Shown: in pieces, positions 36,801 through 48,800 of the stretch | Layout: every line of letters begins with the position of its first letter | Numbering within the stretch: position 1 is the first letter of the stretch | Source of the DNA: Candidatus Wallbacteria bacterium | GTDB taxonomy: Bacteria > Muiribacteriota > JAQTZZ01 | Length of the DNA: 64,000 bases | Assembly (NCBI GenBank): GCA_028687545.1 | Contig: JAQTZZ010000017.1 | Coordinates: forward strand, 1 to 64,000 | Direction: 5' to 3' | The notes under the pieces: model-generated | Database searches by the model: none | The model's input: the letters and a program-made list of their open reading frames with translations, nothing else | What the model was told of the DNA's origin: nothing | Translations under genes and position numbers: made by a program

Positions 36801-39800
36801 ACAACAACCCGACTGGAGTCAAAGCGGAAATGCTCTACGATGCAGTCGGTTACAAGGACAGAATTATCCGCAGCAACAATTTCCGCAACAGCACCCAGCT
36901 GGCCTGCCAGACCAGCGGCGGGGACGTGGAATTCAACCGCTACACGGGGAATATCGGCAATCAGTCCGGAGCTGCTGCAGCTGATGTGGCAAACTTCTTT
37001 AGCTCCGACGCTGACCGCTACCTGCAGTTGCCTGAAGGCAACTTCCTCACAGTCACTGCCAAGGTTTTCCCGGGTTATACGAGCGAAGAAGCAGGCATAG
37101 ACCTTTATCCTGAAGGCCAGATTCCCACCATGGAAGTTGCGCTCAAACTCCATACCCTCAAAAACTCATCCAGCGGCCCATATTCCACTTCTCTGCTGGT
37201 TGCAAGCTATGACGATGCAGGTTCCAGGCTGGACGAGATCGAGTTCGAGCTTAAGACCTCAGGCAGCGCTGGTTCAGAATATGAAGGCCTGTTCGAAGTT
37301 TATGACATCAACGGAGTGCGGCACGGATCTCCTTCCATACCAGCTCTCAAAGCCAAAAAGAAAGGGCATCTCAAGTTCGTCTGGCTGCCGATGGGTTTTG
37401 AGCAGCCGGTTGATTCCCTGGAAACCCAGGCCCCCAACCAGGCGGACCTTTTCATTTCCACTCCCTATGATGCGACAAATCACAGCATGTATGGTCATAA
37501 CCTGGGTAATGGCGATGACACATATTACGATTTTGACGGAATAGTTATCCTGACCGCAGGCATAGGAGACGAGCCCAGGGCAGGCCACGGGACTTCAGGC
37601 GCAGGCATCACCACATTGCTGACTTTCAATGTAGGCGGCGATGTAGCTGCCACAGCCACCAGGTTGAATCTCTCGGATCAGACAGTTACTGCCACCATCA
37701 ATCTGACTAATTTCCCGAGCGGCAAAGCAGGAGTTGACTGGAAGCTGGTGACAGGCGATCCCGGTTTTCTGGAAAGGCATGGTCATGCCAGCGTTGTGTT
37801 TAAAAATAAGATGTGGGTGATCGGCGGTTACTGTCGCGCAGCAGCTGGAAATTACCTGAATGATGTCTGGAATTCCAGTGACGGCAAAAACTGGACCTGC
37901 ATTACGAACAATGCCGGGTTTCCAGGGAGGGATAACTTCACAGCTCTGGTTTTCCAGGACAGGATCTGGGTGATTGGCGGACAAGTCGCATCTCATGTTG
38001 CACAAAACGATGTCTGGTGGTCTACAAATGGAATTACCTGGTACAGCGCACGAGAGAATGGAGAACCCAACGGCTTTTCTGCCAGGTATGGTCATAGCAG
38101 CGTAATCTTTGACAACAAGATGTGGGTAATCGGAGCTGAAAGCAGCAGCGGGCTTAAAAACGATGTCTGGTGGTCTGATGACGGCACCACCTGGAGCATG
38201 GCCAGGGACAGCGGAACACCCAATGGTTTTACTGCCAGAGCAGGGCACGCCAGTGTAGTATTTAACGACAAGATGTGGGTAATTGGAGGGACAACAGGCA
38301 GCCTGATGGCAGATGCCTGGGTTTCACCTGACGGTGTGAACTGGACCTGTGTACGTAAAAACTCTGATCCTGACGGATTCCCGGCAATGAGCGGGCAGAC
38401 AAGCGTGGTGTTCGGCAATAAGATGTGGGTGATTGGCGGAAGTCCGTCAACTCCAAGGAATGTTTACTATTCGGGTGACGGGATAGTCTGGTATCAGGCA
38501 GCCAGCCCTGCGCCATTCCTTACTGAAAATGCTCATACAAGTTTAGTTTTTTCAGGGAAAATCTGGGTAATCGGCGGCATAACTGACGTCAGTCCCTCGA
38601 AGCAATTCAAGGAAATCTGGTGCTCTCCCACTGAAGACAGCTTTGAAATCACTGAAACAGCCAGCAACCAGATCGGAGGGAGTTCCCAGTCCGACAATGT
38701 GGAAGTTCTGCTGGTGGATCCTCCGCTGCTCGATGACAGGATCAAGCTGGGAGACATGACTGAGGGCAAAAAAGTCAAGATCATCACCTTTAAGAACAGC
38801 CAATACAATGATCCTGATTTCCACGGCCTGCAGATCAATTTCATCGACATTCCGCAGGTGCCTGCCGGCATGGTAGGATTCCATGTCGCCTGGTCGCATT
38901 CGCCTGACCTTTCTGATTTCAGCTCAGACTTAGTGATTCAGCCCGGTGAGAACATGAAGGAAACCCCTGCCCTGGACCCTGGAATCTACATGTTCAAGGT
39001 GCGGGCTTTCAGAAAAGACCCGCAGAAACTCGGCACCTATGAATATACAGCCTGGTCTGAACCTGCCTCATTCAGGGTGGAAGGCTGGTATCAGGTGGCC
39101 CTGCCCCCGGTTCCGGCGGGTTTGAATCTGCTGTCCTGCAGCATGGCGGACGGGCGCGTGGCTGTGCTCTCAGACAGGAGCGGCGGAAATTATTATGTGC
39201 TCTCAGCAATCGGATACGGAGACGACACCTGGGAAGTTTTCAAGATTTCAAGCGGCAGCATGACTCCCACCAATGTCAAAGTCCAGGACCATGACCATTT
39301 CATTGTGACAGGCTACAACCTCTCATCAGTGGGAACCTATCGGCTGTATCAGGCTGGGTTACTGAGGCCTGCTGTTGCAGACGCCAATATGAAATCCCTG
39401 CTCGACGCAGAACTCGGTGTGGATAAAAAATATATCTGCGTAGGAGAAGACAGCGGATCAAACGGCGGGATCTGCAACTCCCTGGAAGCAGTTTTCCACG
39501 CTTCCAGTATTCAGGACAATATTGCTGCCTGGGACAGGGAGCATTGGCAGACCATCGGCAACGGTGCAGAGCGGAACATGCTTTACTATCACTGGGATTC
39601 GACAGGCGACACTGCAGAGACGGCTGAGACCGTCGCTCCGGCTTATGCGGTTGATTCCCCCTATTACAGCATTTCTTCGGCAGACAAGTATAACCAGCTC
39701 GTCTGGGCCGGAGGCCTGCACGGGAAACTGCTTTATTCAGGGAACTTCGGCCGCACTTACAATACAGTGGAAGTCATCGGCATCGACGCTCCGGTCAGGG

Positions 39801-42800
39801 GTGTGGAATTTCTGAATTTTTACCTGGGTTTCGCCTGTCTGAGCCGGAAGCGGTCTGACGGATACCAGATCCTCTATTCCGCAAACGGCGGCACTACCTG
39901 GACCGGCCAGAACACCCCTGCTTCATCCTGGAATCTGAATGACGTGGAAATGGACCCTGACACTGATGAAATCCAGCCTGAAGGCATAGTCCGCGGTCTG
40001 GCTGTCGGCGACAAGCAGACGCTGCTGCTTTATTACGGGAAAAATGTCGCAGAACCGGCTGATTTCCCGCTCAAACCCTGGCTGTTCGTCAGAAACATGA
40101 ATCTGATCCCGCCGACTTTCCAGCATCCCAGCGTTTATTATGATCTGGACGGCAGGAATGTGAATTTCAACTGGGACAGCATCCCGATGGCTGACAAATA
40201 CAGATTATCATGCAATGGAACCGGCATTCTGGATACCTGTGAACTTTTCTATACTGTGGAAATACCCGCGCTTCCTGTATCCGGTCCGCTGACAAAGGAG
40301 ATTTCAGACATTTACAGGCTGACTGAATTGCGCACAGGCAGCGGCTCTCTGCCTTCGGTTTACAGCAATGAAATCAAGATAGTCGTACCCATGTTCAATC
40401 CGCACAGGGTGAATTTCTTCAAGGATGTGGTGGAAACATGCCAGCTGCTCGACCTGTCCTTCGCGCAGCTCGGTGATTCCTCGCTTGGCGGAGCCAATGG
40501 TTACAGGGTCGAGAGAACCATCGATACTGAGCCGAACAACTGCCCTGATTTCATGAAAGTTTTCAATACCTCCACCAACCTCTGGAGCGACAATGACAGC
40601 GTGAATCAATTCGGTCTTTATCATTACCGGATTTTCGGCACTTCCGGTTCAGGCACTTCCCTGGACAGCATCGATAGATTCGCATTGCGCAACATGCCTC
40701 CCACCTGCGATGCCGGACCAGACATGGGCGGCATCGAGAACGAGACCATTCATCTGACCGGCACTTATGAAACAAACGATGCAGGCCAGGACATGAAAAC
40801 TTTCCTCTGGCAGATCGTGAACGGCGAACTGGAAGATAACTTTTCCGATAAGTATTCGGCTGAAACAGATATCCTGCTGAAATTACCCGGCACCGGTTCC
40901 GACGATTCAGGGGAAGCCAGGGTGATGTTCCAGGTGCAGGACATGAATCAGCAATACATGCCGACGACTTCTTATGACTTCAGGGATCCGAATTCAATTT
41001 ATTTCAGGAATTACACTGACTCAGACGAAATGAGGATCAGGGTCTTCAGAAGTTTCTGGGTCACACTTGACCTTTCCCGCAATCTGATCGACCAGGCTGA
41101 TCCCAAAATCAGCATCATCAAAGGCCATCACGGCGGAGTACCTCCGGTCCCTGATCCGATCCTCTGCCTGCCGACAGGCACCAACACACCGGCAATGACA
41201 GAGCCTGACCCGAGATTCAGCGTGATCCTGTCGGATGTCAGGTACGCGATTGCCGGTACGAAATACAAATTTTCCTACAACTTTGTCCTGTATTTCGACA
41301 AGCTGGATATAGACACGGCTTATCTCAGGTTTTTCAGCTCCAACCCATTCGAGACACTGGAAACTGCGACCCAGGGCGTCGGACAGGGCTTTACAGGCAA
41401 CCTTAATTTTTCAGCCAAGGACATCCAGGTGCAGGCCTCATCAGATCCAATGATTAATCTCAGATTCCAGGTGATCGGAGTGAAAAACGGTGCTGCGAGC
41501 GTGCTGGCTGAAGGAGTGAAAAACGGCTCTCCCAAGCTTTCGGAAGATCAGTGGTGGGGATTCTACGATTCGCTTACCCCCACTGTTTATTACAAGGGAG
41601 GATCTGCTCCGTCCGGATCAGCTCTGTGCAGCGTGCTGCCGCTCGTGAAGATCCACCGGAAATCCGACCAGAACAGGGAAATATTTTTTAACTTGACAAT
41701 GGATTCGGCCAACCCGTCTGCCTGCGGTACGACTTATGTGCTCGCTGATTATTACGATAACTCGGGTACCAAGTATGAGAAAAAATGGGACAAGATTGAT
41801 TGTCCATTCGACCTCTCAGATGTTGCAGATAAGGATAAAAAGCTGGATGCCAAAAAAGACAAGTTCGTCGGCTCCAGGTTCGTTTATACAATTTATCTGG
41901 GAAACCAGAGCCCCAGAACTTACTCTGGCGTGATCAACAATCTGGAGACAATGCCTGAAGATGTCTGGACCGTCTGCCCGCTGCCTGAAGGCTGGGACTC
42001 AGGCTCCCTGTCGCCTTACGGCGCCAACACACCTGCAGCGCACTGGGTGAAAGTCAGCCCGCAGGGGCAGATCTGGACTTCCCGGGCAGATCAGGTGGTT
42101 TTCGTCTACAATAACAGGATTTACCTGATGGGCGGCTATGACGGCACCACTTTTTTCAATGATGTCTATTCTTCGGCAGACGGTTTCACCTGGCGCAGGG
42201 AACGCGACAATACTGACGACGCCAGTTCCTGGTCCAGGCGCCGTGGTTTTGCCGCTTACGAATGCAATGGCAGGATGTTCATCGCAGGCGGAGAAAGTTC
42301 TGCGGCTCCCACATACAAATCCGATATCTGGAGCACAGCTGACGGAAAAACCTGGACAAACGAAGGAAATCTGCCTAACTCCAACTGCCAGCATAACGTT
42401 TTCTGGCTGAACGGGAAACTTTATCTGACCAGCGGGTACGATAATGTGGTTGTCAGCAGGGTATACGATTCTACAGACGGCAAGAACTGGACCCTGCGCA
42501 CCTCGAACCCTGGCTGGGCTGCCAGATGCTGGCAGAGCGCAGTCGCGTTCGATCCTGGCAGCGGCACTAAGGCCTGGCTGCTCGGCGGCTGGCCCGGCAC
42601 ACCCAGCGGCATGCTTTATGCCAGTGATTCCCCTGGCACAGACAACAGCTGGAACCGGGTAAGTTTATCCGAAGTTCTGGGGCACAAGATCGAAGAACAG
42701 GCGATGGTGGTGTTTGACGGAAAAATCTGGGTGCTGGGCGGGTTTGACGGCAGTTCATGCAACAGCGAGGTCTGGAGTTCCAAAGACGGCAGCAACTGGC

Positions 42801-45800
42801 AGCTTGCCACCAGCAAACCCGGCTGGTCTCCCCGCAGCAGGCTTGCTGCTGCCACATTCAGCAACAGGATCTGGATTTTCTGCGGTTTTGATAACTCCTG
42901 GACTTCCAACCCCACAAATGACATCTGGCATTCACCGCCTGCGATTTCTCCGCCTATGACAATGGCCTGCCAGAAGAGCAACTGGGACACTGAACAGGTT
43001 GATTTCAGCCTGGCTCCGCATGCGCTGGACTGCGGCACATTCGAGATCATACTCAAAGGACAGGATGCAGTCGGGATCGGACTCGGGCATTCGGACTGGA
43101 CCTCTGAGATCATGACCATGCGTCCTCCCAAGCCGGTTTTCGCGTCCCCTGTCCCTGCAGGCGACTTCGCCAATCCTCCGGTCCCGCTTCCTACTCCCAC
43201 TGTCTATTACACTTATCCTCTGGGCGGAAGCAGGACCTATTCCATTACCTTCAGCCTGCCGAGCGGCCCCTGGCTGACAGGCACCACCCAGTATTCCCTC
43301 AAAACCTTCCCTTCAGGTTCTGTGGAGACCGGATTAATGGATTCGACGAGCGGTATATGGAAGGGGAGCCAGATTTATCCCAACGTGACTTCAGCACCGC
43401 CGCGGCATGATTTCAGCTACATTGTCAAAGCCCGGCGGAATGAGATAGATTCCGTCTGGAGCGATACCATGGCAGTTCGATTGAATCAGGTCCCGATCGC
43501 TTTTGTGCGGGACATGAAGCCTACCCTGGAAATGGATGTCAGGCCGGTTTCCAAGGAAGTCTGGACTGTGGGATTGATCGACGACGATACTGAAGGTGTC
43601 TACACATGGGATGACACACATTTCAACTGGGACCAGATCAGCGGCACGATCCCTGTCAAGCCCACCCGAGAAGTCGGGACCAAGCTCCAGTTCAATTTCC
43701 AGGTCACTACCCCAGGCGTTTATAAATACAATCTCAAAATCAAGGACCAGTTCTACGAACCGAATACAAACGAGACCTGGCTGAAATACAATGTTTACGA
43801 CATGTTCCACAATACCCTGAAAATCACTCCTGAAATCACTTATCAGGGCACAGCCTCAGTCACTCTCACCAAGACCATTACCGGCGGGATCGGGCCTTTT
43901 ACAGATCAGACAAATTACGGGGACGGCGGAGGCTATAAGACGATCGAAGTGGATGAACCCAGCTTCAAGGTAGACGTTCATAATTTCAGCACACTCGAAT
44001 GCGGAACAGTCCAGGTCAGCCTGCATGGATTCGATTGTTTCGGGCCTGTCCCCAACCATCAGGACACCAGCACAGTCCAGCTGATCATCAGGCCGACCAA
44101 ACCGCTCTGGGACACTCCTGAATTAGCCTTGGCACCTGGAGAAAAATTGAAATCCATTGGTACTGCTGAAATCAAATCTTTTTATTTCGCCTATCTTGGC
44201 AGCATTTCAGGAAATCCCAAATTAAAATTTCATGAGATTCTCACTGTTTTAACAGACACTGCCGTACCTGACCTGCATACATATTTCCAGATCATGGACA
44301 CTGCCAGCGCTCCATACGGCACAAAAACAACTTCGTACACTGATAAAATGTCGCCAGGCAACCCCTGGACAGGATTCCTGAGCCCGTTCAATTATAATAA
44401 CCTTCCCCACGCCCATACACTTACAGTCAAGGTGTTGCGCAATGGCCAGGAATCGTTCTGGAGCGACCCGCTCTATCTCGAGGTCAATCATATTCCCACT
44501 GCTGAAGTGATCATCGCGCACCAGCAGTATTATCTTAAGGGAGATCCTGCAGGCGGCGGAACAAACCTGCGCCAGTATCTGAACCAGGACTGGCCATGGA
44601 GTGTAGATGTCAGCGACGATGATCTGATCTCAAGCTATGATTATCCTTCGGCCTTTACCTGGGAAGTTGCGGCATCCAGTTCTGAAGTTGCAGCAGGCTT
44701 GTTCAACAGGGGTCTCGGAGTGCCTCTTCCTACAGGCACCAGCCCCAAGTTCCACTTCAGCAATCCCACCTCAAGTGTTTACAAGTTCAAGCTCAAGCTC
44801 ACAGATCCTCGCAATGAGCAGAGCATCAACCGCAACACCATGGAGATCTGGATCTACAATGATCTCTTTGTCACGGTCGAATTGACCATTACTGACGAGA
44901 TCTGTGCTGATACGACACCTGTCACAATCACCAAAAGCTATTCTGGCGGCCTGGAACCTGTGCGGTCACCGTATCTCTGCCTGCCCACTTCAGACAATGG
45001 TTCTACAGCTGATCCCACCAGTGCCTGGACGCAATCTGTCCCCAAAGGAGCTCCCTGGAGCAGCCGCTACAACTTTGGCTGCACAGTATTTAACGGGAAA
45101 ATATGGGTGGCAGGCGGCAGAACAGATGGGGGTTCTCTGAATGATATTTATTCTTCAGCAGACGGAATGCTCTGGGAAAAAGTCTATACCAGCGGACAGA
45201 TCTGGGGTCCGAGAGAAGGGATGATTTTTGTCGGATACAAAGGAAAACTGTGGGTGATCGGAGGAGATGACGGCACCCGCAAAAACGACATCTGGAGCTC
45301 AGCAGATGGAGTGACCTGGCAGCAGAGTGGTTCAACATTCCCGCAACTGATTTGCAATACTGTCTGCCTGGAATACGCAGGTGTGCTTTACATAATCGGG
45401 GGATTCGGCACAACCGGGGCTATTAATGATGTCTACATGACTACAGACGGGGAGCATTGGAACAATCTACCTCTGACTGATACTTACCCTATGCGCAACA
45501 AGCACAGGGGAGTGGTATACAATGACGGCGGGGGAGACAAGATGTGGATCAGCGGAGGTGCTACTCCTTTCCGCAACGATGTTTACTCGTCTACAGATGG
45601 CGCAGACTGGAATACAGCAACCAACGGAGCCGGCTGGGATGTCCGCGAAGGCCATGCCATGATTAATTATAACGGTAAGATGTGGGTAATGGGCGGGCAT
45701 AAAAATGGCTACTCTACCATGTATAATGACTTGTGGTATTCCACAAACGGCAGTGCCTGGACCGAGTCAGGGACCAAGCCCGGCTGGTCTGGCCGCGCCT

Positions 45801-48800
45801 TGTTTGGTGCAGTTGTATTCAGGAACAGGATCTGGGTGCTGGGAGGCTACAATGGCTCGAATAGCCTCAGCGATATCTGGTATTGCGGCACTACCCTGCC
45901 TGCCACATCGGGTCAGGTCAGTTACTTATCTTCTTACGGCGCAGAAAGCAGATCATTCAGTTACCTGGACTGCGGCACTTACGAATTCAGGCTGAAAGGC
46001 GACGATTATTATGCAACCCTGTACGCTCCGACCACCTATCAGCCGCATCACGACGAAGATGCCAAGATACTCACGATCCGGCCGCCCAAGCCTGTCTGGG
46101 ATCCTCCAACCACCTCCTGGACCACTCCCTGCACACTGACTGCTGAATCCACTTATTATTTCCCTTACAGCCACCCCACAGATCATACCCAGAACGGCAC
46201 TGTGGCTGTTACACTCAAATTCCACGACGACCTTGCTGTGCTGACCACTCCTGAAACCTATTTCCAGATCTGGGAGACTACTTCCCCGCCTGCCGCAGGC
46301 GTGAAAACTTCATATTCCGATAAAATGACATCAGGCACACCCTGGACAGGAATATTAACACCATGGTTCTATCCCAATGGAACATACGCCAAAACTATCC
46401 ATGACCATAAATACATAGTCAAAGTGAAGCGCAATTCCCAGGAATCAGCCTGGAGCAATCAGATCACCGCTGAGATCAACCGGATCCCCTGGACCCTGCT
46501 TTCAGGATCTCCATTAGCTACCAGCGAAATCAGGACCATTGAAACAGGTACATACGGCACAGCAGTCAGCTTTGAAGTCAGCGTCTATGATGACGACATG
46601 CCACTCACAAACTCAGCCTACAAGTGGGACACTTCCCATTTCGTCTGGACGCAGATTGAAGGCACTACCAAAGAACTCACTTTCCTCACAAAGCCCAAAT
46701 TCCAGTATCAGGACAGTGTCGGAGTAGAGTCTGTCTGCAGATATAAACTGCAGATCAGGGATCAGTATAATGAGCCCAGCACCAATGAAACCCTGCTCAC
46801 TATAGTCAATTCCAATTCCTTTGTGGTGACCCTCAAACTTTCAGATGATAAAGTTTTTGATACGAATCCGCTCTTCATGGATACTACAGAAGATCATATG
46901 ATTGTGACTCTTAACAAGACCCATACTGGCGGCGTCAAGCCATACTCATGCCGGATAGATTACCGAGATGGGGGAGGATGGCAAACACGAGAAATCGACG
47001 ACATGAACCCGAATAAATATCCGGCAGATCCCCACGATTTCGGCACTTTCGAGTGCGGAACCTTCGCAGTCTCGCTGAACGGCTGGGACAGCCTGGGAAA
47101 GGGCTTCCCAGGCCACGACAATACCAACACCCAGGTGCTGACAATCCAGCCCCAGATCCCGCTCTGGGATTTTCCGGCAGCGAATCTTGCGCCAAAGGAC
47201 TGGCGGTCTGCTTCCAGCTGGAATTCAGGAACCAACTGGGATCATGACATGTATTACTTTACCTATCCGAACCCGGCTACTTCCATGGAAGTCAAGCTCG
47301 TTTTCCATCTCCCGCCTGTGATGCGGTCAGGAGGAGGTGTGACATATGAAGTGACTACAAATGAAGTCGCACTCCCATATTCCGGGGCTATGACGTTTGA
47401 GGTGGGCGACTACTGGTGGGAGGGCACCCAGTCTGTGATCCTGAAGAATCCGCCGACACACGATTACACCTGGGAAGTGCGTGCCAGGCGCAATAAAGTT
47501 GCTTCTCCCTGGAGCACTAAATTCCCTGTGCGCATCAATCGGGTGCCTGATGCCTGGGCCATCAATACAGGTGAGAGCTACACTTATGATCATGTGTCAA
47601 TCATAGCAGGTGCAGGACACACTTATGTCTGGTCCGCAGGCTCCAAAGACGACGATCCTGCTACAAGCTATCCCTATCCCGACAACTTTGTCTGGACATA
47701 TATTTCAGGCATACCTGGATATACACCGACTCAAACTGGCACTAAACCCAAATTTCAATTTTCCACTGATAAGCCTCAAATCTATAAATACAGCCTGCAG
47801 GTGGCTGACCAGTATGGCGAACCCAGCCTCAATACAGCAACTGCAGTCATGACGATCTATGCCTATGACACCATGGACGTCACTCTGAACATCTCGCGCA
47901 CTTGTGAAATCTGGGGAGACAACACTGTCATCACCTTGAATAAATTTTACAACACAACCGGCGCACTGCCGCCTGTCGGAACCCCTCAGATTGATTACGG
48001 TTACGGAGCATTCATCAACACAGCCTATGAGTTAGAAGACAAGGATTTCAGCAGTTATGACTGCAGGAGCGGAGATTATCCGTTGATTCTGAAAGGATCC
48101 GACCAGACCGGTTCATTAGCTATCCCGCATTTTGATTCCAGCTCAAAAACAGTGATAGTAGTCCCGCAGACACCTGTCTGGGACGCTCCACTCTCACCTA
48201 AAACTTATCCCTGGCAGAAGAACGGAGTCGGCACTGTTTATTATTATTATTCCTACACTGCTACGCCTTATAATGCTGCCAATACTCAGAATCAGGTTAC
48301 ATTGAATTTTTACCTTCCTGCGCCGACTCCAGGCGCTCCTGTCGGCGCTGTTGACGGGACAGTGCGTCAGGCTGGTGTAACTTCCAGAACTGAAGCAATG
48401 ACAGTAGAAACCGGGGTCTGGAAAGACAATCAGGTCTGGGACCTGGATGTGGCAAGCCATGTCTGCGACATGTATGTCAAAGCCACCCGCAACACCAAGG
48501 TTTCCACAGAAGAAGTGCAGCATATCTATGTCAATCATGTCCCTAACGCCTATGTAACGACTTCTTCGGGAAACAAGACTCAGGATGTAGTACCATACAA
48601 TTTCAACTGGTCCTGGCAACTTGGTGTGGATGACGACGATCTGATCAGCAGCTATCTCCCCTGGGATAATAATTCAATAAAATGGACGCAGCTCGATCCT
48701 GCACCCCTTCCCATGCCACCGAATGTCACGATCGGTTTTGCCGCAGGCCAGAAATGCACTTTCACTGCTCCCACTGCAGGTACTTATGCTTATCGCCTGC

